Source: an uncultured Oscillospiraceae bacterium (GTDB lineage Bacteria; Bacillota; Clostridia; Oscillospirales; Ruminococcaceae). Taken from it: a DNA stretch of 14,613 bases. The stretch covers positions 1 to 14,613 of the forward strand of contig USBC01000031.1 in assembly GCA_900552845.1 (NCBI GenBank), given 5' to 3'. Each line of letters opens with the position of its first letter. Within the stretch, counting starts at the first letter, position 1. Below are positions 6,489 through 14,611 of this stretch, piece by piece. A model generated the notes under the pieces. The model was not told the DNA's origin, ran no database searches, and saw only the letters and a list, made by a program, of their open reading frames with translations. The position numbers were made by a program, and so were the translations under genes.

Positions 6489-8585
6489 TTACAGGTCGGC
6501 GGGACGGTCATTATCGCTGTCGTCACCGCTGTTTTCATTGCTGCCGGTATCCGGCTCGGTCGGTTCAGTCGGTTCGGCGGGCGGATTGGGCTGATTATGG
6601 GGCTTTTGGAAGTGCAGCGGATCAACCGAGAAGCCTTGATGGGCTTTCTTTTCCTCGGCGGCTTTCTGCTGCGCTTCCTTCTGCAGGCGGGCACGCTCCG
6701 CTTTTTCACGGCTGATCTCCAGCTCTTTTTCGGCACGCTCGGCAGCCTCGCCGAAGCTGATGACGCCGCCCATGACCTCGGCGAACAGATCGCCGTCGAT
6801 CTTTTCGTACTTCATAAGGAACTCGGCAAGGGCATGGAGCTGATCCATATGCTCCTGCAGCAGAGAGACTGCCAGATTGTAGCCCTCGTCAATGAAACGG
6901 CGGGCTTCCTCATCGATCTGACCGGCGACCTCCTCGGAGTAATCACGGGCATGACCCAAATCACGACCAAGGAATACCTCCTCCTGATCGGAGCCGTAGA
7001 TCATGGGGCCCAGCTTTTCGCTGAAGCCGTAGCGGCAGACCATGGCACGGGCGATCTTGGTGGCACGCTCCAGATCATTGGAGGCGCCGGTGGAGACGTC
7101 CTCCAGCACCAGCTGCTCGGCAACACGGCCGCCCAGCAGTACGGCAATTTCCTCCTGCATCCACTTCTTGGTCTGGTAGCTGACGTCCTTCTCCGGCAGG
7201 GCAAGGGTGAAGCCGCCCGCCCAGCCGCGGGGCACAATGGAAACCTGATGCACCTTATCCTGCTGAGGGCAGTAATAGGTGACGACGGCATGACCCGCCT
7301 CGTGATAGGCGGTCAAACGGCGCTCCTTATCGGTGATGACATGGCTGCGCTTTTCGGGACCGACGGCGACCTTGAGGGTCGCTTCCTGAATGTCCTCCAT
7401 GGTGATGGCCTTGCGGTTCTTCCGCGCTGCCAGCAACGCTGCCTCATTGGTGAGGTTTTCAAGATCGGCGCCGGTAAAGCCGCCGGTAAAGCGGGCGATC
7501 ACGGCAAGATCGACATCGGGACCGATGGGCTTATTGCGGGTGTGAACGCGCAAAATTGCCTCACGACCCTTGACATCGGGATAATTGACGGTGATATGGC
7601 GGTCGAAGCGACCAGGGCGCAGCAGGGCGGGATCGAGGATATCCTTGCGGTTGGTTGCCGCCATGACGATGACGCCCAGATTGGGGGCAAAGCCGTCCAT
7701 TTCCACCAGAAGCTGGTTCAGGGTCTGCTCTCGTTCATCATGACCGCCGCCGAGACCGGAGCCGCGGTGACGACCCACGGCATCAATTTCATCGATGAAA
7801 ACAATGCTGGGCGCACTCTTTTTTGCCTGCTCAAACAGATCGCGGACACGGGAGGCGCCAACGCCGACGAACATTTCGACGAAGTCGGAGCCGGAGATGG
7901 AGAAGAACGGCACGCCGGCTTCTCCGGCGACTGCCTTGGCAAGCAGGGTCTTACCGGTTCCGGGAGGGCCCATGAGCAGAACGCCCTTGGGGATCCGGGC
8001 GCCCAACGCATTGAATTTGCCGGGGTCCCTGAGGAACTGGACAATTTCCTCCAGCTCCTCCTTTTCCTCGTCGGCGCCTGCCACATCGGCAAAGGTGACA
8101 CGATTATTGGGATCCTGCTGCTTGGGCTTGAGCTTGGCAAACGCCATGGGGTTGCCGCCCCCGCCGGAGCGCTTCATGAGGATATACCAGAAGCCGCCCA
8201 TGAGCAGAACGGTAAACAGCAGCGGCAGCATATCGAACCACCACGGCATCGCCTCGGCAGCATCATAATACTGCTTGATGGGGGCATCGGGGTGCTCGGC
8301 ATTGTACTGTTCTACCAGATCATGGGTATCCTGCAGGAACAGGCTGAGATTGGGAACCGCATAGGTAATGGTGGTCTTTTTTTCATCATTGAGCAGCATG
8401 GTCAGCTCGCCGGTGCCGAAATCCAGCTCATATTCCGCAACCTGCTGGTTTTTGAAGTAATCGATGATGGTACGGTACTCCACCTTGGGCTGTGCGGAAT
8501 TAAGGCTGAAGATGCGCACTGCCATGTAGAAAAACAGTGCGATAAGAACCAGCGGAACGATCCAATTTCTCTTTTTGGGTGACAA
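6489..8585 (-). CDS. ftsH: ATP-dependent zinc metalloprotease FtsH
   Basis: This membrane-anchored AAA+ protease unfolds and degrades membrane and soluble regulatory proteins as a hexamer. The 698-residue product has a short N-terminus, TM1 (about 8-23), an extracytoplasmic domain, TM2 (about 115-137), then the AAA+ module. Walker A is GPPGTGKT (206-213) and Walker B is IVFIDE (261-266). The second region of homology ends in LLRPGRFDR. The M41 peptidase zinc site is HEAGH (428-432), with the third ligand in GASND (Asp504). An Ala/Glu/Lys-rich probable coiled coil (612-649) and a Pro/Glu/Thr/Asp-rich acidic tail end the protein. The chosen start is TTG at 8585, because AGGAG (8594-8598) sits eight bases upstream. 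The longer frame's GTG at 8594 overlaps that AGGAG, making it a poor start, though it would add only three residues. It is the last gene before the terminator at 6431-6473. Confidence 0.97.
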   Translation of the reverse strand: MSPKKRNWIVPLVLIALFFYMAVRIFSLNSAQPKVEYRTIIDYFKNQQVAEYELDFGTGELTMLLNDEKKTTITYAVPNLSLFLQDTHDLVEQYNAEHPDAPIKQYYDAAEAMPWWFDMLPLLFTVLLMGGFWYILMKRSGGGGNPMAFAKLKPKQQDPNNRVTFADVAGADEEKEELEEIVQFLRDPGKFNALGARIPKGVLLMGPPGTGKTLLAKAVAGEAGVPFFSISGSDFVEMFVGVGASRVRDLFEQAKKSAPSIVFIDEIDAVGRHRGSGLGGGHDEREQTLNQLLVEMDGFAPNLGVIVMAATNRKDILDPALLRPGRFDRHITVNYPDVKGREAILRVHTRNKPIGPDVDLAVIARFTGGFTGADLENLTNEAALLAARKNRKAITMEDIQEATLKVAVGPEKRSHVITDKERRLTAYHEAGHAVVTYYCPQQDKVHQVSIVPRGWAGGFTLALPEKDVSYQTKKWMQEEIAVLLGGRVAEQLVLEDVSTGASNDLERATKIARAMVCRYGFSEKLGPMIYGSDQEEVFLGRDLGHARDYSEEVAGQIDEEARRFIDEGYNLAVSLLQEHMDQLHALAEFLMKYEKIDGDLFAEVMGGVISFGEAAERAEKELEISREKAERARLQKEAQQKAAEEKKAHQGFSVDPLHFQKPHNQPNPPAEPTEPTEPDTGSNENSGDDSDNDRPADL

Positions 8586-8593
8586 TGACTTCA

Positions 8594-8598
8594 CTCCT
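8594..8598 (-). promoter_or_regulatory. Ribosome binding site that decides the ftsH start
   Basis: AGGAG on the minus strand ends at 8594, eight bases before a TTG at 8585. The upstream GTG (8592-8594) shares its first base with this motif and so is unlikely to be served by it. The site therefore favours a TTG start for ftsH. Confidence 0.55.
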
Positions 8599-8615
8599 GT
8601 CTTGGGCAGATTTGA

Positions 8616-9164
8616 TTATTCGTGGGAATAAACGCTGGGGGAAAGCACACCGATGTAGGGCAGGTTGCGGTATTCCTCGGCGTAATCGAGACCGTAGCCG
8701 ACCACAAAGGCATCGGGAATGGTATAGCCGACATAATCGGCGTAGATCTCCTGCTCGCGGCGCGCGGGCTTATCCAGCAGCACGCAGACCTTGAGAGAGG
8801 CGGGGTGACGCTCCTTGAGCATAGTGATGAGCTGGTGCAGGGTATTGCCGGTATCAAGGATATCCTCGACAATGAGGACATTGCGCCCGGCGATATCGGA
8901 ATTGAGATCCTTTGCCACATGAATGGTGCCGGAGGAGGTAGTGCCGCTGCCGTAGCTGGAAACAGACATGAAATCAATATTGATTTGGCGGTCGATCTCG
9001 CGCATCAGGTCGGTAACGAATACAATAGCGCCATTGAGAATCCCGACGATGAGAAGATCCTTGCCCTCGTAGTCCTTGGTGATTTGCTCGCCCAGCCGTT
9101 TGCAGGCGCCATGCAGCTCCACCTCGTTAAACATTACCTTACAGATGTCCTTATCCATTCTCAT
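8616..9164 (-). CDS. hpt: Hypoxanthine (guanine) phosphoribosyltransferase
   Basis: This cytoplasmic purine-salvage enzyme transfers phosphoribose from PRPP to hypoxanthine or guanine, giving IMP or GMP. The 182-residue product shows the PRPP-binding motif VEDILDTGNT (99-108). It also has the flexible-loop region SSYGSGTTSSG (69-79) and the purine-contacting segment DAFVVGYGLDY (151-161). The length is normal for the bacterial family. The start is ATG at 9164, overlapping the tilS stop as ATGA and served by AGGAGG ten bases upstream. An earlier in-frame GTG at 9185 is rejected because the ribosome binding site lies after it. ATG at 9158 is possible but too far from that site. The tilS-hpt-ftsH order is a classic Firmicutes arrangement. 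Confidence 0.96.
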   Translation of the reverse strand: MRMDKDICKVMFNEVELHGACKRLGEQITKDYEGKDLLIVGILNGAIVFVTDLMREIDRQINIDFMSVSSYGSGTTSSGTIHVAKDLNSDIAGRNVLIVEDILDTGNTLHQLITMLKERHPASLKVCVLLDKPARREQEIYADYVGYTIPDAFVVGYGLDYAEEYRNLPYIGVLSPSVYSHE

Positions 9165-10540
9165 GGTGTTTTGTCCTCCTGACACTCAATTATCACAAAT
9201 TGTTCGGTTTTTTCGGTAACGGCGGCGCGAGCGGCGCTGCCCAGTCCCTCCGCCCACAGAATTCCCTTTTCATCAGCAAGCAATGCAAGAGTGGGACGCA
9301 GCATCGGCGGTATGCCGGCGGCAGCCCACGCTTCGCCGAAAGAAAGCAGCTTTTTGCCCGATGAAAAGCGGTCACCTGCGGCGCGGGTGCGCAGAACCGA
9401 ATTACCTATTATCTTATCACAATCCACGGCGTTTTTTAAGAGGGAAATGTTAAATTTTTCGTACTGTTTCGCAACTATTTTGTTGCAAAGCGTCAGTTTT
9501 ATCCGTTTTTGCGGAGAAAACGGCAGAATGATGGCATTTTTCGGTGAAAGCGGCGGCACGGCGACCGGCGGCAGCCCGCCCGCCGGCTGGTAGAGCAGGG
9601 CGGCGTAATCGTCCTGTACGGCGAAGTACCATGCGCGCCCGGCGAGATCCAGCCTGCCGCCATTCTGCAAAGCCGCCTTCATGCGCTGCAGCACGGCGGT
9701 ACTGACAGGCAGGCGGCGCTGCTCCAAAAGGCGCAGCAGCAGCCGGTCGCAGACCGGCTCCGGCAGGGCGAGAAGCCCCTGCCGGTGCAGGGCGCCGCAG
9801 GCGCCCTGCAGCTGCTGCGCCGCGCTGTCGGCAAGCTGCTCGGTGAGCGACCACTGTGCGGCAAGCTGGGGCAGCAGACGCGCCATGGCACCGGAAAAAT
9901 TCGGATTTAGCTCGCAGAGCCGCGGCACAATCTCGTGCCGGATGCGGTTGCGGGTGTAGTCATCGGAGAGGTTGGTGCTATCGGTACAATAGGGCTGTCC
10001 CAGCCGCGCAAGGTAGTCCTCCACCTCGGCGCGGGTGCAGTCCAAAAGGGGGCGGACAATATTGCCGCGGGTGCGCGGAATGCCGCACAGCCCGTGCAGC
10101 CCGGTACCGCGTACTAAATTCATCAGCACTGTTTCGATGCTGTCATCAAGGGTGTGGGCGGTAGCGATGAAGCCCTCCTCCCCTGCCGTTTCGGCAAAAA
10201 AGGCATAGCGGGCGGTGCGTCCGGCTTCCTCCACTGAGGTGTGGTTTTCGAGGGCAAGGGCTGCGGCATCAATGCGGCGGACAGCGCAGGGCAGCCCCAG
10301 CTTTCCCGCCAGGCAGCGCACAAACTGCTCGTCCCGATCCGCCTCCGTACCGCGCAGTCCGTGGTGGACATGGCAGACGGTCAGCTGCCAGCCGAACTGC
10401 CCGCTGACCTGCGCAAGAAAGCGCAAAAGAGCGACAGAATCGGCGCCGCCGGAGACCCCGACGGCGATCCTGCCGCCCTGACGGAACAGGGAGTATTGCT
10501 GCAAGGCGGAGTGCGCCTTTTGTTCCAAGGTCGTGCTCAT
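9161..10540 (-). CDS. tilS: tRNA(Ile)-lysidine synthase
   Basis: TilS attaches lysine to C34 of the tRNA-Ile with a CAU anticodon, using ATP, so that it reads AUA codons. The 459-residue product has the N-type ATP-pyrophosphatase P-loop SGGADS (30-35), HVHHGLRG (57-64) and LDDSIETVL (131-139), then RNRIRHEIVP (197-206). A C-terminal TilS domain begins near TRAAGDRF (385-392). The linker at about 330-380 is encoded by AT-rich DNA (roughly 9400-9540) unlike the GC-rich flanks. It contains a 7-bp inverted repeat (9503-9509 with 9517-9523). The start is ATG at 10540, overlapping the dnaB TGA as ATGA. An open frame extends 33 codons further upstream but only inside dnaB. No good ribosome binding site precedes this ATG, so reinitiation after dnaB is likely. 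Confidence 0.95.
   Translation of the reverse strand: MSTTLEQKAHSALQQYSLFRQGGRIAVGVSGGADSVALLRFLAQVSGQFGWQLTVCHVHHGLRGTEADRDEQFVRCLAGKLGLPCAVRRIDAAALALENHTSVEEAGRTARYAFFAETAGEEGFIATAHTLDDSIETVLMNLVRGTGLHGLCGIPRTRGNIVRPLLDCTRAEVEDYLARLGQPYCTDSTNLSDDYTRNRIRHEIVPRLCELNPNFSGAMARLLPQLAAQWSLTEQLADSAAQQLQGACGALHRQGLLALPEPVCDRLLLRLLEQRRLPVSTAVLQRMKAALQNGGRLDLAGRAWYFAVQDDYAALLYQPAGGLPPVAVPPLSPKNAIILPFSPQKRIKLTLCNKIVAKQYEKFNISLLKNAVDCDKIIGNSVLRTRAAGDRFSSGKKLLSFGEAWAAAGIPPMLRPTLALLADEKGILWAEGLGSAARAAVTEKTEQFVIIECQEDKTP
9411..9439 (-). promoter_or_regulatory. Possible internal promoter within tilS for hpt-ftsH
   Basis: In the AT-rich linker of tilS the minus strand reads TTAAAA (9434-9439), a 17-base spacer, then TAAGAT (9411-9416). 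The matches to sigma-A consensus are partial but the spacing is ideal. It would give hpt and ftsH their own transcript with a leader of about 240 bases. AT-rich coding DNA yields such matches by chance, so this is tentative. Confidence 0.3.
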
Positions 10541-11877
10541 TCGTGCTTGCGATCCACGCTGTAGAAACGGGTGTACCTGCCGTCCCACCGCAGGTCGATG
10601 GAGCCGGTCTCGCCGTGGCGGTTCTTGGCGACGATGCATTCCGCCTCGGACTGATCCTCCCGTTCCTTTTCGTAGTATGCCTCCCGGTACAAAAACAGGA
10701 CGATATCGGCGTCCTGCTCGATGGAGCCGGACTCACGCAGATCGGCAAGCATGGGGCGGTGGTCACTGCGGCTTTCCGGTCCGCGGGAGAGCTGTGACAG
10801 GGTGATGACCGGCACATTCAGCTCCTTCGCCATGATCTTCAGGCTTCGGGTGATCTCGGAGACCTCCTGCACACGGTTATCACTGCGGCGTCCGGTGCTC
10901 ATCAGCTGCAGGTAGTCGATGACGACCAGTCCGAGATCCCGCACACGACGGAGCTTTGCTTTCATTTCCGCCACGGTAATGCCGGCGGTGTCGTCCATAT
11001 ACATGGGGCATTTGCTAAATATCGTGAGCAGGTCGGCAACCTTACCCCAGTCCTCCAGCGAGAGATCGCCGGTGAGCAGGCGGCGGCTGTCGATGCCGCC
11101 CTCTGCGGCAAGCAGACGGTTCATCAGCTGCTCACGGCTCATTTCCAGCGAAAAGATGGCGACGGTCTTTTGGCTGCGCAGCGCCACATTGGAGGCAATA
11201 TTAAGGGCAAAAGCCGTTTTGCCCATGCCGGGGCGCGCTGCCACCAGTAAAAGGTCGGATTTATTGAGGCCGGTGATGACACGGTCCAGTGCGGCATAAC
11301 CGGTGGAAATGCCGAGATATTCGGCGCGGTCCTCGCCGGAAAGACGCTGCAGGTGGTCGTAGGTCTCCATGGCAACACGGGAGACGGGCAGCAGACTGCT
11401 GTTATCATGTCCGTTGCGGATATCGTAGATGCGCTGCTCGGCGTATTCCAAGAGCCCCTGCGATTCGGCGGCAGGCGCTTCCGCCTGCTCCATGATATCG
11501 CGAGAGGTGGTGATGAGGGCGCGCAGGTGGTATTTTTCCATCAAAATACCGGTATACGCCTCGATATTATGCACCGAGGGGACAAGCTGCGCCAGCTGCG
11601 CCAGATACGCCTTGGTCTCCTCCGGCGTGGAGAAGATTTCCTCCCGCACAGCGGCCTCCATAACGGTGACGATATCAACCGGCTCGCCCATGGTGAATTT
11701 ATTGGAGATTACCTCGAAGATCCGGCGGTGCTGCTCCCGATAGAAGTACTCCGGACGCACCAGCCGCACCAGCTCCGATATGCAGCCGGGATCCAGCAGC
11801 GCGGCGCCCAGCACCGACTGCTCCGCCTCCAAACTGAACGGCAGACGGCTTTCGGTGGTCATATAATCCGTGGGCAT
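10537..11877 (-). CDS. dnaB: Replicative DNA helicase DnaB (DnaC in Bacillus naming)
   Basis: This hexameric 5'-3' helicase unwinds DNA at the replication fork and recruits primase. The 446-residue product has the N-terminal DnaB domain opening with SLEAEQSVLGA (15-25) and a RecA-like motor. The P-loop is ARPGMGKT (214-221), followed by FSLEMS (242-247). Walker B is VVIDYLQLM (318-326), followed by ITLSQLSRG (358-366), DLRESGSIEQDAD (379-391) and the C-terminal AKNRHGETG. No intein or insertion is present. The start chosen is ATG at 11877, with AAGGAG 11 bases upstream (11889-11894). A GTG at 11889 overlaps that site and would add four residues. The gene follows rplI after a 195-base structured leader and overlaps tilS by four bases. 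Confidence 0.97.
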   Translation of the reverse strand: MPTDYMTTESRLPFSLEAEQSVLGAALLDPGCISELVRLVRPEYFYREQHRRIFEVISNKFTMGEPVDIVTVMEAAVREEIFSTPEETKAYLAQLAQLVPSVHNIEAYTGILMEKYHLRALITTSRDIMEQAEAPAAESQGLLEYAEQRIYDIRNGHDNSSLLPVSRVAMETYDHLQRLSGEDRAEYLGISTGYAALDRVITGLNKSDLLLVAARPGMGKTAFALNIASNVALRSQKTVAIFSLEMSREQLMNRLLAAEGGIDSRRLLTGDLSLEDWGKVADLLTIFSKCPMYMDDTAGITVAEMKAKLRRVRDLGLVVIDYLQLMSTGRRSDNRVQEVSEITRSLKIMAKELNVPVITLSQLSRGPESRSDHRPMLADLRESGSIEQDADIVLFLYREAYYEKEREDQSEAECIVAKNRHGETGSIDLRWDGRYTRFYSVDRKHE

Positions 11878-11974
11878 GGGTGAGGTCACTCCTTTTCTGT
11901 GGGTGGTCTGCGGGGGATAATTGCAGAGAGCTGTGGCTTGGCGACGGTCGGTGAGGAATGGGAGGCGGCAAGGA

Positions 11975-12055
11975 CGGGCGCAGGCAGGCTGGCGCCCGCC
12001 GTGGGCGGGCTGGCGCCTGTCAAGCCCGGACGAAGCCGGAACCGATCCTCATCGG
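11975..12055 (-). promoter_or_regulatory. GC-rich structured leader between rplI and dnaB
   Basis: The gap holds a perfect 7-bp hairpin, GCCCGCC/GGCGGGC with a 3-base loop (11994-12010). It is nested in CAGGC/GCCTG (11985-11989 with 12015-12019) and CGGGC/GCCCG (11975-11979 with 12024-12028), with internal loops between. Two further small hairpins follow: CCGG/CCGG (12026-12039) and CCGAT/ATCGG with loop CCTC (12042-12055). The word GGCTGGCGCC occurs twice. No T tract follows on the minus strand. It may attenuate or process the rplI-dnaB transcript; the function is unknown. Confidence 0.45.
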
Positions 12056-12072
12056 ACGTCGCCGGCGGGATA

Positions 12073-12519
12073 TTATTCCTCTCCGACTATAACATAAACA
12101 GAGGCGGAAATGCCGTTATAAATCTTTACCTCGACGGTGTAGGAGCCGAATGCCTTGATATCCTCCTTGAGGACGATCTTGCGCTTTTCCAGCGTGGTAC
12201 CCAGCTGTTTTTCGATCCCCTCGGCAATCTCCTTTGCGGTGACAGAGCCGAACAGCTTGCCGTTGGCGCCCGCTTTAGCAGTCAGCTTGACGGTCTTGCC
12301 GTCAATGGCGGTCTTCTGCTGCTCCGCCGCCTTCTGTTCCTCCGCCAGACGGTAAGCCTTTGCCGACTCGCGGTTCTTCAGTTCGTTCATTGCGCCGGCA
12401 TCGGCGGGAATGGCAAGTCCTCTTTTCAGCAGAAAATTACGGGCGTACCCATCGGCGACCTCAACCAGCTCGCCTTTTTTACCGCTGCCTTTTACATCTT
12501 GCTTCAATACTACCTTCAT
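12073..12519 (-). CDS. rplI: 50S ribosomal protein L9
   Basis: L9 binds 23S rRNA near the L1 stalk base and helps keep reading frame and limit ribosome slippage. The 148-residue product is the normal length. The N-terminal rRNA-binding domain begins MKVVLKQDVKGSGKKGE and includes VADGYARNFLLKRGLA (21-36). The long connecting helix (about 42-74, rich in Ala, Glu, Lys and Gln) follows. The C-terminal domain contains GKLFGSVTAKEIAEGI (87-102). The ATG at 12519 overlaps the gdpP stop as ATGA and is preceded by GGAGG nine bases upstream. The gdpP-rplI-dnaB order is widely conserved in Firmicutes. Confidence 0.98.
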   Translation of the reverse strand: MKVVLKQDVKGSGKKGELVEVADGYARNFLLKRGLAIPADAGAMNELKNRESAKAYRLAEEQKAAEQQKTAIDGKTVKLTAKAGANGKLFGSVTAKEIAEGIEKQLGTTLEKRKIVLKEDIKAFGSYTVEVKIYNGISASVYVIVGEE

Positions 12520-14507
12520 GTATCTTTTCCTCCCTTGGAATTTTCTTCATAATACCGGTCGATGGCAACCAGCAGCTGCTGGCGGCAATCCTCCAGTGAG
12601 ATGTCTTTGATCTGAGCGCCTGCCATCGTCTGATGGCCGCCGCCGCCCATGCCCTCCAGAATAAGTTGGACATTGACAGCACCCATGCTGCGTGCCGAGA
12701 TATTCACTGCGCCGTCCTGCTCGTACAGGACAAAGGAGGCGTCTACCCCGCTGATCCCCAAGAGGTCGTCTGCCGCCTGCGGTGCGACGACCCGGATCCC
12801 CTCTACGTTGCCGGAGGTACAGCTGATGGCACAGTTACGGTAGACCTCGGCGGCGCCCACCAGCCGGCTGCGCTCCTGATAGCTCTCCATGCTGGAGGCA
12901 AACAGCTTACGTACCGCCACGGTATCAGCGCCCATGCGGCGCAGGAATGCTGCCGCCTCAAAGGTACGAACGCCGGTACGCAGAATAAAGTTTTTGGTAT
13001 CCAGCATAATGCCGGCAAGCAGCGCCTCTGCTTCCGAAACGTTGATGCGCAGCTTACCCTCCTTGAAATACTGCACCAGCTCGGCGACCATTTCGCTGGC
13101 GGAGCTGGCATACGGCTCGTGGAAGAAGATAATGGCATTATCAATGTGTTCCACCATCTTGCGGTGGTGGTCGATCACAATGACATTGCGGCACGCTTCA
13201 TAGATCTCCCGACTTTCCAGAATGGACGGGATATGGGTATCCACAACCACCAGCAGGGTGTTGCGCCCCACCATATCCAAGCCCTGCGCCGGTGTGACAA
13301 ACGCCTCCGTATAGCGCTTATCCTCCTGCAGCATGTGGCAGTACAGCGGCTGCGCCAGACTCTTTTCGGTATCCAGTACAATGTAGCAGGGCTTGCCCAG
13401 CGTGGAAAGACCTGCATACATGCCGATGGCAGCACCGAGACAATCCAGATCTGCAAAGCGGTGTCCCATGATGAGGATATTATCGCAGGTGCCAGCCACC
13501 TCGGTGATGGCATTCGCCATGATACGGGCACGCACCTTATTGCGTTTTTCCACACCACGTCCGGTGCCGCCGAAAAATTCGTAGCCATTCTTTTGGCGCA
13601 GCGCCACCTGATCGCCGCCGCGACCCAGCGCCATATCCAGCGCCTGCCGGGAGATGCTTTCGCTTTCGTGCAGGCTGCCCGACATCGGCGAAACGCCAAT
13701 GGACATGGTGGCATTGTTGCGGTCGCCGGTATCCACGGCACGAATGGCATTGAGGATCGGGAAGCGGTTTTCGATAACCTTCTTCATATAGCGTTCCTCC
13801 ACCACCGCAAGGTAGCGGTCACGCTCCAGCTTTTTCACCAGACCGCGGTTTTCCTCGGCAAAGGTTTCGATGATATGCTCGATCTGACCCATGGTGCGGC
13901 TGCGCTCATTTTCTTTGGCATCGGTAAACAGCTCCGAGTAGTTATCAATGAGCATGGTAAGCACATAGGGGCGGGAATCGAAGTATTCCTGTGTGTAGTG
14001 CTTGAGGTCATTATCGTCCACCAGCGAAATGATGGTGAGCGGCTCCTTGGTGGCAGTGGAATGCATCAGAAACTCGGTGTAATGACGGTTGCCGATGACG
14101 ATATCCCGTCCTTCGGCGCTGCTTTGCGCCTGCCAGTCCAGCCCCGGCACCAGCTCTGCAATGTTATGTCCGAACAGCTCCTGCCCGGGGAACACCGACT
14201 GCTTGGTGGGTGCGTTGCTCCACACGATCTCGCCGTTTTCCCGCACGATCAGGGACGCCATGGGAAGATCGAGGACGGCATCGCTCATGATATGCTCGAT
14301 GGAATCCTGAAGCTCTGCGAAGCGGCGGCGGTTATTACGGGTGATGACTGCCATCCAGATGATGCAGCCGGCAGACAGCACGAGCCATGCGCCGGCGCAG
14401 ATATAGAATGCGGTGATATCATAGCGGACAAGAACGGCGGTAAACAGACCGCACGCCGCGATGAGAACCGCAAGAACAGGACGATATTGATTGAGACGTT
14501 CCTGCAT
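12516..14507 (-). CDS. gdpP: Cyclic-di-AMP phosphodiesterase GdpP (YybT family, DHH/DHHA1)
   Basis: This membrane-bound enzyme hydrolyses the second messenger c-di-AMP to pApA, which tunes potassium balance, cell-wall stress and beta-lactam tolerance in Firmicutes. The 663-residue product has two N-terminal membrane helices (about 9-27 and 32-55). A PAS-like domain (about 75-170) and a degenerate GGDEF domain (about 180-305, including SIGVSP and GRGGDQVAL) follow. The DHH phosphoesterase has GHRFADLD (349-356), VVDTH (421-425), IDHHRK (445-450) and MLDTKNF (501-507). The DHHA1 domain ends with GGGGHQTMAG (621-630). All expected metal-binding His and Asp residues are present, so it should be active. 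The ATG start at 14507 follows GGAGG with a short spacer. It is the first gene after the promoter at 14583-14611 and overlaps rplI. Confidence 0.95.
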   Translation of the reverse strand: MQERLNQYRPVLAVLIAACGLFTAVLVRYDITAFYICAGAWLVLSAGCIIWMAVITRNNRRRFAELQDSIEHIMSDAVLDLPMASLIVRENGEIVWSNAPTKQSVFPGQELFGHNIAELVPGLDWQAQSSAEGRDIVIGNRHYTEFLMHSTATKEPLTIISLVDDNDLKHYTQEYFDSRPYVLTMLIDNYSELFTDAKENERSRTMGQIEHIIETFAEENRGLVKKLERDRYLAVVEERYMKKVIENRFPILNAIRAVDTGDRNNATMSIGVSPMSGSLHESESISRQALDMALGRGGDQVALRQKNGYEFFGGTGRGVEKRNKVRARIMANAITEVAGTCDNILIMGHRFADLDCLGAAIGMYAGLSTLGKPCYIVLDTEKSLAQPLYCHMLQEDKRYTEAFVTPAQGLDMVGRNTLLVVVDTHIPSILESREIYEACRNVIVIDHHRKMVEHIDNAIIFFHEPYASSASEMVAELVQYFKEGKLRINVSEAEALLAGIMLDTKNFILRTGVRTFEAAAFLRRMGADTVAVRKLFASSMESYQERSRLVGAAEVYRNCAISCTSGNVEGIRVVAPQAADDLLGISGVDASFVLYEQDGAVNISARSMGAVNVQLILEGMGGGGHQTMAGAQIKDISLEDCRQQLLVAIDRYYEENSKGGKDT

Positions 14508-14522
14508 GGGATCCCTCCGTTT

Positions 14523-14546
14523 CGGTCATGAAAACAGATATGACCG
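14523..14546 (-). promoter_or_regulatory. Inverted repeat in the gdpP leader
   Basis: A perfect 7-bp inverted repeat, CGGTCAT/ATGACCG, has a 10-base spacer (14523-14529 with 14540-14546). It lies between the gdpP promoter and the ribosome binding site. It could be an RNA hairpin close to the translation start or an operator for a dimeric repressor. I do not recognise the sequence as a known operator. Confidence 0.45.
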
Positions 14547-14582
14547 GACATAGTATTACAGCATACAGCTTTCTTAGTTTAG

Positions 14583-14611
14583 ATTATAGCACGCCCGCGC
14601 ATAAAAAGGAA
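14583..14611 (-). promoter_or_regulatory. Promoter of the gdpP-rplI-dnaB operon
   Basis: On the minus strand a perfect -10 TATAAT (14583-14588) is preceded by TGC, making an extended -10. The -35 position, 17 bases upstream, reads TTCCTT (14606-14611), a poor match, as is usual for extended -10 promoters. Transcription should start near 14576, about 70 bases before gdpP. Confidence 0.75.

Noticed and set aside
6453..8582. A 709-codon plus-strand open frame covering all of ftsH
   Set aside because: It lies antisense to an unmistakable FtsH, has no recognisable motif, and reads as the complement of conserved codons. Long antisense frames are common opposite GC-rich genes.
12018..12023. A perfect TTGACA on the minus strand upstream of dnaB
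   Set aside because: The -10 position at 16 to 18 bases downstream is all G and C, so it is not a sigma-A promoter as it stands.
12633..14531. A 632-codon plus-strand open frame opposite gdpP
   Set aside because: It is antisense to a complete GdpP with all catalytic motifs. It is His-, Gln- and Ala-rich with no domain and has no promoter of its own.
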